NCBI RefSeq assembly: GCF_039832105.1
Contig: NZ_JBDOHS010000004.1
Span: 62,001 to 126,000 of the forward strand
Length of the DNA: 64,000 nucleotides
Reading direction: 5' to 3'
DNA from: Dorea_A sp016295505
Lineage (GTDB): Bacteria > Bacillota > Clostridia > Lachnospirales > Lachnospiraceae
The notes beneath the pieces are model-generated. The model was not told the origin of the DNA, ran no database searches, and was given only the letters and a program-made list of their open reading frames with translations. Each line of letters opens with the position of its first letter. The first letter of the stretch is position 1. Positions 18,037 to 27,800 of the stretch are shown in pieces. A program made the position numbers and the translations under genes.

Positions 18037-19038
18037 ATGGGATTTATAGATGATATTAAGGCAAAAGCAAAGACATGTAAAAAGACAATCGTTCTTCCGG
18101 AGACAGAAGATATCAGAACTTATGAAGCTGCAGAAGCAGTATTAAGAGAAGGTACTGCTAATCTGATTCTGATTGGAAGTGAAGAAGAGATTGCAAAGAA
18201 CAAAGGTGATTTTGACATCAGCGGTGCTACAATCGTAGATCCTGCAACGTATGAAAAGACAGATGCATATATTGCAAAACTTGTTGAGTTAAGACAGAAA
18301 AAAGGTATGACAGAAGAGCAGGCAAGAGAACTTCTTCTCTCTAATTATCTGTATTATGGTGTTATGATGGTTAAGATGAAAGATGCAGACGGAATGGTAT
18401 CAGGAGCATGCCACTCTACTGCTGACACATTAAGACCATGTTTGCAGATTCTGAAGACAAAACCGGGTACAAAGCTTGTATCTGCATTCTTCGTAATCGT
18501 TGTACCGGATTGTGATATGGGTGCTGACGGAACATTTGTATTCGCAGATTCTGGTCTGGAGCAGAATCCGGATCCGGAGAAGCTTGCAGCAATCGCTTTG
18601 TCTTCTGCAGACTCCTTCAGACTGTTAACAGGCAAAGAACCAATCGTAGCAATGCTGTCTCATTCTACCAAGGGAAGTGCAAAACATCCTGACGTTGATA
18701 AAGTAGTAGAGGCAACCCGTATTGCTAAGGAAAATGCACCGGAGGGACTTCTTCTGGATGGAGAATTCCAGCTGGATGCAGCGATCGTTCCGGAAGTCGG
18801 AGCATCAAAGGCACCCGGAAGCCCGGTAGCAGGAAAAGCAAATGTACTGGTATTCCCGGATCTGGATGCAGGAAATATCGGATACAAACTTGCTCAGAGA
18901 CTTGGAAAAGCAGAAGCATACGGCCCGTTAACACAGGGTATCGCAGCCCCTGTGAATGACCTGTCCCGTGGATGCAGTGCGAAGGATATCGAAGGTGTTG
19001 TAGCAATCACAGCTGTTCAGTGTATGTCAGAAGAATAA
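18037..19038 (+). CDS. pta: Phosphate acetyltransferase
   Basis: A 333-residue enzyme that converts acetyl-CoA and phosphate to acetyl phosphate. The start ATG 18037 follows AAGGAG; upstream in-frame codons to 18016 are not needed. Features are KTIVLPETEDIRTYEAAE, the MVSGACHSTADTLRPCLQI substrate stretch, and the C-terminal NVLVFPDLDAGNIGYKLAQR with LTQGIAAPVNDLSRGCS. The length is that of the short Pta without a regulatory N-terminus. ackA follows after 42 bases, so both make ATP and acetate together. Confidence 0.97.
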   Translation: MGFIDDIKAKAKTCKKTIVLPETEDIRTYEAAEAVLREGTANLILIGSEEEIAKNKGDFDISGATIVDPATYEKTDAYIAKLVELRQKKGMTEEQARELLLSNYLYYGVMMVKMKDADGMVSGACHSTADTLRPCLQILKTKPGTKLVSAFFVIVVPDCDMGADGTFVFADSGLEQNPDPEKLAAIALSSADSFRLLTGKEPIVAMLSHSTKGSAKHPDVDKVVEATRIAKENAPEGLLLDGEFQLDAAIVPEVGASKAPGSPVAGKANVLVFPDLDAGNIGYKLAQRLGKAEAYGPLTQGIAAPVNDLSRGCSAKDIEGVVAITAVQCMSEE

Positions 19039-19080
19039 GTTTCATGTTCATAAACAACATATAATGGAGAGGTAACAAAA

Positions 19081-20271
19081 ATGAATGTATTAGTAATTAA
19101 CTGTGGAAGTTCATCATTAAAGTTTCAATTAATCAATTCAGAATCAGAGCAGGTACTTGCAAAGGGACTCTGCGAAAGAATCGGAATTGACGGAAGTCTT
19201 ACTTATCAGCCGGCCGGCGGTGAGAAAGTAAAATCTGAAAAGGCTATGCCAACACATACAGAAGCAATTCAGTTTGTAATTGATGCGCTGACGGATGCTG
19301 AGACAGGCGTTGTTAAGAGTCTGGATGAGATCGGTGCAGTCGGACACCGTGTCGTACATGGCGGAGAAAAGTTTGCACAGTCTGTTGTAATCACAGAAGA
19401 AGTAAAGAAAGCAATCGAAGAGTGTAATGACCTTGCACCGCTTCACAATCCTGCAAACTTGATCGGTATCAATGCATGCCAGGAATTAATGCCGGGTACA
19501 CCGATGGTTGCTGTATTTGATACTGCTTTCCATCAGACAATGCCTGAAAAAGCGTATATGTATGGACTTCCTTACGAATACTATGATAAATACAAAGTAA
19601 GACGTTATGGTTTCCACGGAACCAGCCACAGCTTTGTATCCAAGAGAGCAGCTGAGCTTGCAGGAAAACCGTATGATCAGCTGAAAACAATTGTATGTCA
19701 TCTTGGAAACGGAGCAAGCATCTGTGCTGTAGAGAATGGAAAATCTGTAGATACCTCCATGGGTCTTACACCTCTGGAAGGTCTGGTAATGGGAACACGT
19801 TCCGGAGACATTGATCCGGCAATTCTTGAGTTCATTGCAAAGAAAGAGGATCTTGATATTGCAGGTCTTATGACAATGCTGAACAAGAAATCCGGTGTGT
19901 ATGGACTTTCCAATAACTTATCCAGTGATTTCCGTGATCTGGATGCGGCTGCGGCAGAAGGAAACAAAGAAGCAGAAATTGCCCTGGATGTATTCTGCTA
20001 TCGTGTTGCAAAATACGTAGGAAGCTATGTGGCAGCAATGAACGGTGTAGATGTGATCGCATTTACAGCTGGTATCGGTGAGAATGCCGGAAACGTTCGC
20101 GAGAAAGTAGTAGAATATCTTGGATATCTCGGTATCGAACTGAACAAAGAAGCAAATGGTGTTCGTGGAGAAGAAATTACTATCTCTACTCCGGATTCCA
20201 AGGTAACTGTAATGGTAATTCCTACAAATGAGGAATTAGCAATTGCACGCGAAACAGTTGCATTAGTTTAG
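19081..20271 (+). CDS. ackA: Acetate kinase
   Basis: A 396-residue ASKHA-fold kinase that makes ATP and acetate from acetyl phosphate. The N-terminus MNVLVINCGSSSLKFQLI binds phosphate, HRVVHGG holds the active-site arginine, and YGFHGTSHSFVSKRAAEL and VCHLGNGASICAVENG follow. The C-terminal AFTAGIGENAGNVREKV completes the signature. It forms an operon with pta and gives the substrate-level ATP yield of mixed-acid fermentation. Confidence 0.98.
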   Translation: MNVLVINCGSSSLKFQLINSESEQVLAKGLCERIGIDGSLTYQPAGGEKVKSEKAMPTHTEAIQFVIDALTDAETGVVKSLDEIGAVGHRVVHGGEKFAQSVVITEEVKKAIEECNDLAPLHNPANLIGINACQELMPGTPMVAVFDTAFHQTMPEKAYMYGLPYEYYDKYKVRRYGFHGTSHSFVSKRAAELAGKPYDQLKTIVCHLGNGASICAVENGKSVDTSMGLTPLEGLVMGTRSGDIDPAILEFIAKKEDLDIAGLMTMLNKKSGVYGLSNNLSSDFRDLDAAAAEGNKEAEIALDVFCYRVAKYVGSYVAAMNGVDVIAFTAGIGENAGNVREKVVEYLGYLGIELNKEANGVRGEEITISTPDSKVTVMVIPTNEELAIARETVALV

Positions 20272-20281
20272 AAGATTTTTG

Positions 20282-20309
20282 TTGACAAAATCATAATACG
20301 TGATATAAT
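20282..20309 (+). promoter_or_regulatory. Promoter of the yceD-rpmF operon
   Basis: Perfect TTGACA (20282-20287) and perfect TATAAT (20304-20309) with a 16-base spacer, about 30 bases ahead of yceD. Confidence 0.82.
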
Positions 20310-20339
20310 AGTCTAGTGTGTGAATAGGAGTAATTAGAT

Positions 20340-20867
20340 ATGATATTAAACCTATCCGACGTTCTGTCTGAACAGCATAAAGTGATCGAGGAGTCTGTTC
20401 CCGTTGAAATGACAAGTTTTCAGTCAGAGATGGGAAAGTTTGAGATTATCAAAAAGACACCGCTTACATTACGGATTGAATATGCGGGGGATAAAAAGCT
20501 GAAAGTCTTTGGACAGGCCGGGATTACGGCAGTTGCACCATGCGACAGATGTCTTACAGATGTAGAAGTTTATGTCCCGCTCAAGTTTGAGCATGAGGTA
20601 AGCGTGGATCCTGATGCTTTAGAGCAGGCAGATGAATTAGACGAGAATAACTATATTGACGGATATAGCTTCAACGTAGAGCAATTGATCTACAACGAGT
20701 TATTGGTAGGGTGGCCGACGAAGATTCTATGCAGCGATGACTGTAAAGGTATTTGCAATGTATGTGGTCAGAACCTGAACGAAGGTACCTGTAACTGTGA
20801 AGATACGGGGCTCGACCCTAGAATGTCAGTTATCCGCGATGTATTTAAGAATTTTAAGGAGGTGTAA
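20340..20867 (+). CDS. yceD: YceD family protein (DUF177)
   Basis: A 175-residue protein of the DUF177 family found next to rpmF across bacteria and linked to 23S rRNA accumulation or processing. Visible marks are CDRCLTDVEVYVPL near residue 62 and the C-terminal cysteine-rich segment LCSDDCKGICNVCGQN followed by CNCEDTGLDPR, probably metal-binding. It lies three bases before rpmF, so the two are almost certainly co-translated. Confidence 0.9.
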   Translation: MILNLSDVLSEQHKVIEESVPVEMTSFQSEMGKFEIIKKTPLTLRIEYAGDKKLKVFGQAGITAVAPCDRCLTDVEVYVPLKFEHEVSVDPDALEQADELDENNYIDGYSFNVEQLIYNELLVGWPTKILCSDDCKGICNVCGQNLNEGTCNCEDTGLDPRMSVIRDVFKNFKEV

Positions 20868-20870
20868 CCT

Positions 20871-21050
20871 ATGTCAATTTGTCCAAAGAATAAATCTTCA
20901 AAAGCAAGAAGAGACAAAAGAAGAGCAAACTGGAAAATGAGCGCACCAAACCTGGTAAAATGCAGCAAATGTGGTGAATTAATGATGCCTCACAGAGTTT
21001 GCAAAGCCTGCGGTTCTTACAACAAAAAAGAAATCATCCCACAGGACTAA
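20871..21050 (+). CDS. rpmF: 50S ribosomal protein L32
   Basis: A 59-residue zinc-type L32. The sequence begins MSICPKNKSSKARRDKRRAN and has four cysteines in CSKCGELMMPHRVCKACG. The ribosome site AAGGAGG is excellent. It sits between yceD and plsX in the usual order. A strong terminator follows immediately, so ribosomal protein output may be uncoupled from the lipid genes downstream. Confidence 0.97.
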   Translation: MSICPKNKSSKARRDKRRANWKMSAPNLVKCSKCGELMMPHRVCKACGSYNKKEIIPQD

Positions 21051-21068
21051 TTATGAAAATGTATTAAG

Positions 21069-21108
21069 AATAAGACCTGCCGAATGTTGGCGGGTCTTAT
21101 TTTTTTTA
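21069..21108 (+). terminator. Intrinsic terminator after rpmF
   Basis: AATAAGACCTGCC pairs with GGCGGGTCTTATT (one G-U pair, 13-base stem) around a 7-base loop, followed by seven or more T. Textbook rho-independent form. Confidence 0.92.
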
Positions 21109-21114
21109 AAGATA

Positions 21115-21143
21115 TTGATTTTTGAGTTGATGTCTAGTAGAAT
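21115..21143 (+). promoter_or_regulatory. Candidate promoter for plsX-acpP
   Basis: TTGATT (21115-21120), a 17-base spacer and TAGAAT (21138-21143) lie between the rpmF terminator and plsX. Downstream, CCTAG and CTAGG (21147-21161) form a small stem that abuts the AGGAGG ribosome site. Confidence 0.5.
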
Positions 21144-21171
21144 GAACCTAGTAATGCTAGGAGGAATTAAG

Positions 21172-22194
21172 ATGTCAGAAATTACAAAAATAGCATTGGA
21201 CGCTATGGGCGGTGACAACGCTCCGGGCGAGATGGTAAAGGGCGCGATCGATGCACTTGGCCGCGAAAAAGATATCAAAGTATTTTTGATTGGTAAGGAA
21301 GAAGTCGTAAATGCAGAACTGAGTCAATATACTTATGATAAAGAAAGAATTGAAGTGGTGAATGCAACGGAAGTGATTGAAACTGCGGAGCCTCCGGTGA
21401 ATGCCATCCGGAAAAAGAAAGATTCATCGATTGTAGTCGGAATGAAGATGGTAAAGGAAGGGCGGGCGGATGCATTCGTATCTGCAGGAAGTTCCGGAGC
21501 CATTCTGGTTGGAGGTCAGGTCATTGTCGGAAGAATCAAGGGGGTGGAGAGACCACCGCTTGCACCGCTGATCCCTACAGAGAAAGGTGTCAGTCTTCTG
21601 ATCGACTGCGGAGCCAACGTAGATGCGAGACCTTCACATCTGGTACAGTTTGCAAAGATGGGGTCCATATATATGGAACATGTACTTGGCATTCAGAACC
21701 CGAAGGTTGGAATTGTCAATATCGGGGCAGAAGAAGAGAAAGGAAATGCACTGGTGAAAGAGACATTTCCGCTTCTTAAAGAAGAAAAAGATATCAACTT
21801 TATCGGAAGTGTAGAGGCAAGAGAGATTCCGCATGGGCAGGCAGATGTTGTAGTCTGTGAAGCTTTTGCCGGAAATATCATTTTGAAATTATACGAAGGT
21901 GTCGGATCTGTATTGATCAGTAAAGTAAAATCCGGACTGATGACCAGTCTTCGCAGCAAGATCGGTGCACTTCTGATCAAGCCGGCTCTTCGGTCTACGC
22001 TGAAGTCTTTTGATGCAAGCGAATACGGCGGCGCACCTCTGCTTGGTCTGAATGGCCTGGTCGTAAAGACACACGGAAGTGCAAAAGCAAAAGAAGTAAC
22101 CAATACGCTGATTCAGTGTGTGACATTCAAAAAACAGAAAATCAATGAAAAAATCAGAGAGAGTATTCAAGCGGAAGTAAAATCTGCTGAATAA
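21172..22194 (+). CDS. plsX: Phosphate acyltransferase PlsX
   Basis: A 340-residue enzyme that makes acyl phosphate from acyl-ACP, the first step of phospholipid synthesis in Firmicutes. ATG 21172 follows AGGAGG; a longer reading to 21115 crosses the promoter. The N-terminus IALDAMGGDNAPGEMVKGAI is diagnostic, and SAGSSGAILVGGQ, LIDCGANVDARP and GGAPLLGLNGLVVKTHG follow. acpP, its likely substrate carrier, lies 34 bases downstream. Confidence 0.97.
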   Translation: MSEITKIALDAMGGDNAPGEMVKGAIDALGREKDIKVFLIGKEEVVNAELSQYTYDKERIEVVNATEVIETAEPPVNAIRKKKDSSIVVGMKMVKEGRADAFVSAGSSGAILVGGQVIVGRIKGVERPPLAPLIPTEKGVSLLIDCGANVDARPSHLVQFAKMGSIYMEHVLGIQNPKVGIVNIGAEEEKGNALVKETFPLLKEEKDINFIGSVEAREIPHGQADVVVCEAFAGNIILKLYEGVGSVLISKVKSGLMTSLRSKIGALLIKPALRSTLKSFDASEYGGAPLLGLNGLVVKTHGSAKAKEVTNTLIQCVTFKKQKINEKIRESIQAEVKSAE

Positions 22195-22228
22195 TATATT
22201 ACTAACTATGAGAAAAGGAGAACGGGTT

Positions 22229-22462
22229 ATGGAACTGGAAAAATTAAAGGAAATCATTGCAGATGTATTGAATGTGGATGCAGATGATATTACAGAGGAC
22301 ACAACATTTGTGGATGATCTGGGAGCTGACTCTCTGGACATCTTCCAGATTATTATGGGAATAGAAGAAACATTTGACATTGAAATTGATAATGACGATG
22401 CAGAAAATATTGCAACAGTAGGGGATGCTGTTGAACAGATCAAGAACGCAACAAATAACTAG
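22229..22462 (+). CDS. acpP: Acyl carrier protein
   Basis: A 77-residue acidic four-helix protein. Ser35 in LGADSLDIFQ is the 4'-phosphopantetheine site, so here the usual DSLD motif is followed by IFQ. It carries growing fatty acyl chains and acyl groups for PlsX. The start is ATG 22229 with AAAGGAG upstream; the in-frame ATG at 22208 precedes that ribosome site and is unlikely. A short terminator separates it from rnc. Confidence 0.95.
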   Translation: MELEKLKEIIADVLNVDADDITEDTTFVDDLGADSLDIFQIIMGIEETFDIEIDNDDAENIATVGDAVEQIKNATNN

Positions 22463-22486
22463 GCAAAATACAAAGAAGAACGAAAG

Positions 22487-22505
22487 AGCCCGGTTGGGCT
22501 TTTTC
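22487..22505 (+). terminator. Short terminator after acpP
   Basis: AGCCC pairs with GGGCT around GGTT, followed by five T. The stem is short, so partial read-through into rnc is likely. Confidence 0.6.
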
Positions 22506-22541
22506 GCTTTTCTGATTGTATAAGAAAGGCAAAACATGTAG

Positions 22542-23249
22542 ATGGTGCATGGTATGGGAAAAGACTTAAAAATATTAGAAAAAAAAATCGGATATAAATT
22601 TCAGGATTTTCACTTACTCAAAAAAGCAATGATACACAGTTCATATGCAAATGAGATGCATCTTCCTAAGTATGAGTGCAATGAACGTCTGGAATTTCTG
22701 GGAGATGCTGTACTGGAATTGGTATCCAGTGAATTTTTATTTTATGATGATCATAAGATGCCGGAAGGAGAGCTTACAAAGACGCGGGCAAGTATGGTGT
22801 GTGAGCCGGCGCTGGCTTTTTGTGCCCGGGATCTTGAACTGGGCGGATATCTACTGCTCGGAAAGGGAGAAGAAGCAACCGGAGGACGTAAGAGAGAGTC
22901 GATTACATCAGATGCAATGGAAGCGCTGATCGGCGCAATATATATTGACGGTGGTTTTGCTAGTGCAAAAGAGTTTATTCATCGATTCATACTGCAGGAT
23001 CTGGAAAATAAAAAGCTCTTTTACGATAGCAAGACTATCTTGCAGGAGATTGTTCAGGCACATTTCAAGGAGACAATCTCATACCGTCTGACGGGTGAAG
23101 AAGGACCGGATCACAACAAGTCTTTCCATGTGGCAGTGTTTATTGGAGAGACGGAATACGGAGTCGGTACCGGACGTACGAAAAAAGCGGCAGAACAGGA
23201 TGCGGCATATCAGAGCATTTTGAAGCTGCATGCGCAGAATATAAAGTAG
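22542..23249 (+). CDS. rnc: Ribonuclease III
   Basis: A 235-residue double-stranded RNA endonuclease. The catalytic signature CNERLEFLGDAVLELV is near residue 42 and the second acidic cluster is in SDAMEALIGAIYIDGG. A C-terminal dsRNA-binding domain (about 158-230) ends with GVGTGRTKKAAEQDAAYQSIL. It processes rRNA precursors and other duplex RNAs. The start could be ATG 22542 or ATG 22554, as AGAAAGG sits slightly far from both. rnc-smc-ftsY is the usual Firmicutes order. Confidence 0.96.
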   Translation: MVHGMGKDLKILEKKIGYKFQDFHLLKKAMIHSSYANEMHLPKYECNERLEFLGDAVLELVSSEFLFYDDHKMPEGELTKTRASMVCEPALAFCARDLELGGYLLLGKGEEATGGRKRESITSDAMEALIGAIYIDGGFASAKEFIHRFILQDLENKKLFYDSKTILQEIVQAHFKETISYRLTGEEGPDHNKSFHVAVFIGETEYGVGTGRTKKAAEQDAAYQSILKLHAQNIK

Positions 23250-23256
23250 GTGTAGA

Positions 23257-26200
23257 ATGTATTTAAAAAGCATAGAAGTGCAGGGATTTAAATCATTTGC
23301 CCATAAGATAAAATTCGACTTTCATAATGGAATTACCGGGATTGTGGGACCAAACGGAAGTGGAAAAAGTAATGTGGCAGATGCGGTAAGATGGGTACTG
23401 GGAGAACAGAGAATCAAGCAGTTAAGAGGCGGATCCATGCAGGATGTTATCTTCTCGGGGACGGAGAACCGTAAGCCTTTAAGCTATGCTTCTGTAGCGA
23501 TTACTCTGGATAATTCTGATCACAAACTTCCGATTGAGTATGAAGAAGTTACGGTAGCGAGAAAGCTTTATCGTTCCGGGGAGAGTGAATATCTAATCAA
23601 TGGAAGCCCCTGCAGATTAAAAGATGTAAATGAACTGTTCTATGATACGGGAATCGGAAAAGAAGGATACTCTATCATCGGACAGGGACAGATTGATAAG
23701 ATCTTAAGTGGTAAACCGGAAGAACGCCGGGAGTTATTCGATGAGGCTGCCGGTATTGTGAAGTTCAAGCGCCGGAAGAGCATGTCTGTGAAAAAACTGG
23801 AAGAAGAGAGACAGAATCTTCTTCGTGTCAATGATATTCTGGCAGAGCTTGAAAAACAGGTCGGACCTCTGGAGCGGCAGGCAGAGACTGCAAAGGAATA
23901 TCTTAAGAAAAAAGAGCAGCTGAAAACTTATGATATCAACATGTTCCTTCTGGAAACAGAAAGAATTCAGGATCAGATCCGAAGTGCAGAAGAGAAGCTT
24001 GACATCACCAAACAGGAACTGGCGGATACCAGTCGCCAATATGATGATATGAAAGCCGAATATGAGGCAATTGAAGAACAGGTTGACAGTATTGATGCGC
24101 TGATCGAAAAGTCAAAAAGTCAGCTCAATGAGACCACGATTTTAAAACAGCAGCTTCAGAATCAGATCGAACTTCTGAAAGAGCAGATTCACAGTTCCCG
24201 CATGAATGATGAACATTATGACCAGCGTGCGAGAACCATTGATTCTGAGATACGCGTGAGGGAAGGCCAGCTCGATAACCTGCAGGGTGAACAGAGAACG
24301 ATCCGCAGGAAGATGGAAGAACATCTTCAGAAAGAGAATCAGGCGAAGGAAGCGTTGATTGATGTACAAACTAGGATTGCAGGTATTACAGATTCCGTCG
24401 ATCAGAAAAAGAATGACATCATGGAAATTCTGAATAATCGGGCTTCTACCAAGGCAAAGATTCAGAAATATGATACCATGCTGGAGCAGATTCAGGTTCG
24501 TCGGGCACAGATCAGCCGTCAGATCATCGAAACTGAAAGTGATGCAGACAGGGAGAATGAAGAACTGACAAGATATCGTCAGGAATTAAAGGAAGTGTCT
24601 TCCAGAATCATCGCATTAACAGAACAGAATTCACAGTATGAAGAGAAGATAAAGAAACTGCAGGAGATCATATCTAAGCAGACAGAGCAGTTCCGTCTGG
24701 GGCAGACTGCCTATCACAGGGAGCAGTCCAGACTGGATTCGCTGAAGAACATCACCGAGCGATATGACGGATACGGAAACAGTATCCGCAAGGTCATGGA
24801 TAATAAAGACCGTGAAAAAGGTCTTCTGGGTGTTGTTGCTGATATTATAAAAGTTTCCAGAGAGTATGAGATTGCAGTTGAGACCGCTTTGGGCGGAAAT
24901 ATACAGAATATTGTAACCGCGGATGAAGATACCGCTAAACGTATGATTCAGTTTCTGAAGAAGAATAAATATGGACGTGCGACATTCCTTCCGCTGACAT
25001 CCATCCGGGCGAATGCCGGAATCAGTCATCCGGAAGCTTTGAAAGAGACCGGAGTGATCGGAGCCGCCAATCAGCTGGTAAAAGTCGAAGAAAAGTATCA
25101 GATTCTTGCGGATTATCTTCTGGGGCGTACGCTGGTGGTGGATCATATTGATCACGGAACTGCAATTGCAAGAAAATATCATCAGACGATCCGGATTGTA
25201 ACGCTGGAAGGCGAGCTGATCAACCCGGGCGGTTCCATGACAGGAGGAGCATTTAAAAATACCAGTAACCTTCTGAGCAGACGACGGGAGATTGAGGAGT
25301 TTGAAAAAACAGTCCGTAAGCTGAAGCAGGAAATGGATGAGATGGAAGCTTCCACAGAGAAACTTCGGAAAGAGCGTGCAGGGTATTATGAAAAGATAGA
25401 TGGAATCAGCAGTGAATTACAGAAGGCGTATGTGATTCAGAATACGGCAAAGATGAATGCGGATCAGGCGGAGTCCAGAATCAGAAATGCAAAAGATACA
25501 GAGCGGAATCTGAAAGAAGAAGATGAAAAACTGATTGCGCAGATTGCCGATATCATGGATAATCAGGAATCGATCAATGTAGAACTGGATACTTCGGAAA
25601 GTCTTGAGAAGGAACTGACGAAAAAGATTCAGGATGAGCAGAAACTGCTGGATGCAGAGCACGAGGAAGAAACAAAACGGATAAAAGCGGCAGAAGAGAT
25701 TCATCTGATCTACGCGAATCTGGAACAAAAATATAATTTCGTCGTAGAAAATATGACTCGTATTCGTGAAGAAAATGAGAAGTTTCATGCAGAGCTTGAA
25801 AAGCTGGAAGAAAATAAAGGTGATACTTCCAGAGAAATTGAAGAAAAGGAAGCACAGATCGCTGATCTGAGACAGACCATAGAGGATTCCAAAGATCTGT
25901 TTGATGAGATTCAGAAGGAGATCGAGAAATCCAGGAGGCAGCGTGAAGAACTGAATAATCAGCATAAAGTGTTCCTGCAAAAGAGAGAGGATCTTGCAAA
26001 GCACATGGCAGACCTCGATAAGGAAGCTTATCGTCTGGAAAGTCAGAAGACCGGATATGAGGAGGCCTCTGAAAAGCAGATCAATTATATGTGGGAAGAG
26101 TATGAGATCACCTACAATCATGCGAAAGAGCTAAGAGATGTGAATCTGACAGATCTTGCCAAAATGAGAAAACGTATTCAGGAGCTGAAGTCGGAGATAC

Positions 26201-26817
26201 GTTCTCTGGGAAATGTCAATGTGAATGCAATCGAAGAGTATAAACAGGTTTCTGAGCGCTATGAATTTCTGAAAAATCAGCATGACGATCTTGTGGAGGC
26301 AGAGACAACACTGGAACAGATTATTGACGAACTTGACGATGCCATGCGCAAACAGTTTAAAGAGCAGTTTGCAATGATTGCAGAGGAGTTTGATGCAGTA
26401 TTTAAAGAATTATTCGGTGGAGGCAAGGGAACGCTGGAACTGATGGAAGACGAGGATGTTCTGGATGCGGGAATCCGGATCATTGCACAGCCGCCGGGAA
26501 AGAAACTTCAGAATATGATGCAGCTCTCGGGAGGCGAAAAAGCACTTACGGCGATTGCCTTATTATTCGCAATTCAGAATCAGAAGCCATCGCCATTCTG
26601 TCTCCTGGATGAGATCGAGGCTGCACTGGATGATAATAATGTAGTCAGATTTGCACAGTATCTGCATAAACTGACGAAAAATACACAGTTTATTGTAATT
26701 ACACACAGGCGCGGTACAATGACCGCGGCAGACAGACTGTATGGTATTACTATGCAGGAGAAAGGCGTGTCAACGCTGGTATCTGTCAGTCTTCTGGAAA
26801 ATGAACTGGAACAATAG
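23257..26817 (+). CDS. smc: Chromosome segregation ATPase SMC
   Basis: A 1186-residue condensin subunit. The N-terminal head carries Walker A (GPNGSGKSNVADAVRWVL, near residue 32). Long coiled coils flank a hinge at about residues 500-665 (RYDGYGNSIRKVM to LEGELINPGGSMTGGAF). The C-terminal head has the ABC signature LSGGEKALTAIALLFA and Walker B FCLLDEIEAALDD. It dimerises through the hinge and works with ScpAB in folding and segregating the chromosome. It begins seven bases after rnc, and ftsY follows nine bases later. Confidence 0.98.
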   Translation: MYLKSIEVQGFKSFAHKIKFDFHNGITGIVGPNGSGKSNVADAVRWVLGEQRIKQLRGGSMQDVIFSGTENRKPLSYASVAITLDNSDHKLPIEYEEVTVARKLYRSGESEYLINGSPCRLKDVNELFYDTGIGKEGYSIIGQGQIDKILSGKPEERRELFDEAAGIVKFKRRKSMSVKKLEEERQNLLRVNDILAELEKQVGPLERQAETAKEYLKKKEQLKTYDINMFLLETERIQDQIRSAEEKLDITKQELADTSRQYDDMKAEYEAIEEQVDSIDALIEKSKSQLNETTILKQQLQNQIELLKEQIHSSRMNDEHYDQRARTIDSEIRVREGQLDNLQGEQRTIRRKMEEHLQKENQAKEALIDVQTRIAGITDSVDQKKNDIMEILNNRASTKAKIQKYDTMLEQIQVRRAQISRQIIETESDADRENEELTRYRQELKEVSSRIIALTEQNSQYEEKIKKLQEIISKQTEQFRLGQTAYHREQSRLDSLKNITERYDGYGNSIRKVMDNKDREKGLLGVVADIIKVSREYEIAVETALGGNIQNIVTADEDTAKRMIQFLKKNKYGRATFLPLTSIRANAGISHPEALKETGVIGAANQLVKVEEKYQILADYLLGRTLVVDHIDHGTAIARKYHQTIRIVTLEGELINPGGSMTGGAFKNTSNLLSRRREIEEFEKTVRKLKQEMDEMEASTEKLRKERAGYYEKIDGISSELQKAYVIQNTAKMNADQAESRIRNAKDTERNLKEEDEKLIAQIADIMDNQESINVELDTSESLEKELTKKIQDEQKLLDAEHEEETKRIKAAEEIHLIYANLEQKYNFVVENMTRIREENEKFHAELEKLEENKGDTSREIEEKEAQIADLRQTIEDSKDLFDEIQKEIEKSRRQREELNNQHKVFLQKREDLAKHMADLDKEAYRLESQKTGYEEASEKQINYMWEEYEITYNHAKELRDVNLTDLAKMRKRIQELKSEIRSLGNVNVNAIEEYKQVSERYEFLKNQHDDLVEAETTLEQIIDELDDAMRKQFKEQFAMIAEEFDAVFKELFGGGKGTLELMEDEDVLDAGIRIIAQPPGKKLQNMMQLSGGEKALTAIALLFAIQNQKPSPFCLLDEIEAALDDNNVVRFAQYLHKLTKNTQFIVITHRRGTMTAADRLYGITMQEKGVSTLVSVSLLENELEQ

Positions 26818-26826
26818 GAGGATGTC

Positions 26827-27765
26827 ATGGCAGAAGAACAAAAAGAAAAGATGGGATTTTTCAGGAAACTGGTATCAGGACTCAGTAAGACAAGAGACAA
26901 TATCGTTTCCGGAATGGACAGTATCTTTCATGGATTTTCACAGATCGATGATGATTTTTATGAAGAACTGGAAGAAGTTCTGATTATGGGAGATCTGGGA
27001 GTACAGGCAACCGATGATATTCTGGAAGATCTGAAGGCAAAGGTAAAAGAACAGCATATCAAAGAACCTGTTCAATGCAGAGAAATCTTGATTGAAAGTA
27101 TTAAAGAACAGATGGATGTCGGAGAAACGGCATATGAGTTCGAAGAGAAGACGTCAGTGGTTATGGTGATCGGTGTCAACGGCGTTGGAAAGACAACGAC
27201 GATCGGCAAGCTTGCAGGCAAACTTCGTGCCCAGGGAAAGAAGGTTGTTCTTGCGGCTGCAGATACCTTCCGTGCGGCTGCCGGAGAACAGCTGAAGGAA
27301 TGGGCACATCGTGCCCAGGCTGATCTGATCGGAGGACAGGAAGGATCCGATCCGGCTTCCGTAGTATTTGATGCAGTGGCATCCGCAAAAGCAAAGCATG
27401 CGGACGTACTTCTGATTGATACGGCCGGAAGACTGCATAATAAAAAGAATCTGATGGAAGAACTTAAGAAAATGAATCGGATTATTGACAGAGAATATCC
27501 GGATGCACATCGGGAAACATTGGTGGTTCTTGATGCAACTACGGGACAGAATGCACTTCAGCAGGCGAAAGAATTCAATGAAGTGGCTGATATTACAGGA
27601 ATTGTTCTGACCAAGATGGATGGAACCGCCAAGGGAGGTATTGCTGTCGCAATACAGGCAGAGCTTGGAATCCCTGTAAAATATATCGGTGTAGGTGAAA
27701 CCATTGATGATCTGCAGAAGTTTGATTCGGATACTTTTGTAAATGCATTATTTAACGTGGAATAA
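26827..27765 (+). CDS. ftsY: Signal recognition particle receptor FtsY
   Basis: A 312-residue SRP GTPase. An N domain (about 1-95) lacks the long acidic extension of E. coli FtsY. The G domain has GVNGVGKTTTIGKLAG, DTFRAAAGEQL, LIDTAGRLHNKKNL, TKMDGTAKGG and the closing GVGETIDDLQKFD. It docks ribosome-SRP complexes at the membrane translocon. The spacing to smc is nine bases with an excellent AGGAGG site. Confidence 0.98.
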   Translation: MAEEQKEKMGFFRKLVSGLSKTRDNIVSGMDSIFHGFSQIDDDFYEELEEVLIMGDLGVQATDDILEDLKAKVKEQHIKEPVQCREILIESIKEQMDVGETAYEFEEKTSVVMVIGVNGVGKTTTIGKLAGKLRAQGKKVVLAAADTFRAAAGEQLKEWAHRAQADLIGGQEGSDPASVVFDAVASAKAKHADVLLIDTAGRLHNKKNLMEELKKMNRIIDREYPDAHRETLVVLDATTGQNALQQAKEFNEVADITGIVLTKMDGTAKGGIAVAIQAELGIPVKYIGVGETIDDLQKFDSDTFVNALFNVE

Positions 27766-27800
27766 AATGGTATATGATACGAGAAGAGGAGATATGAAGG

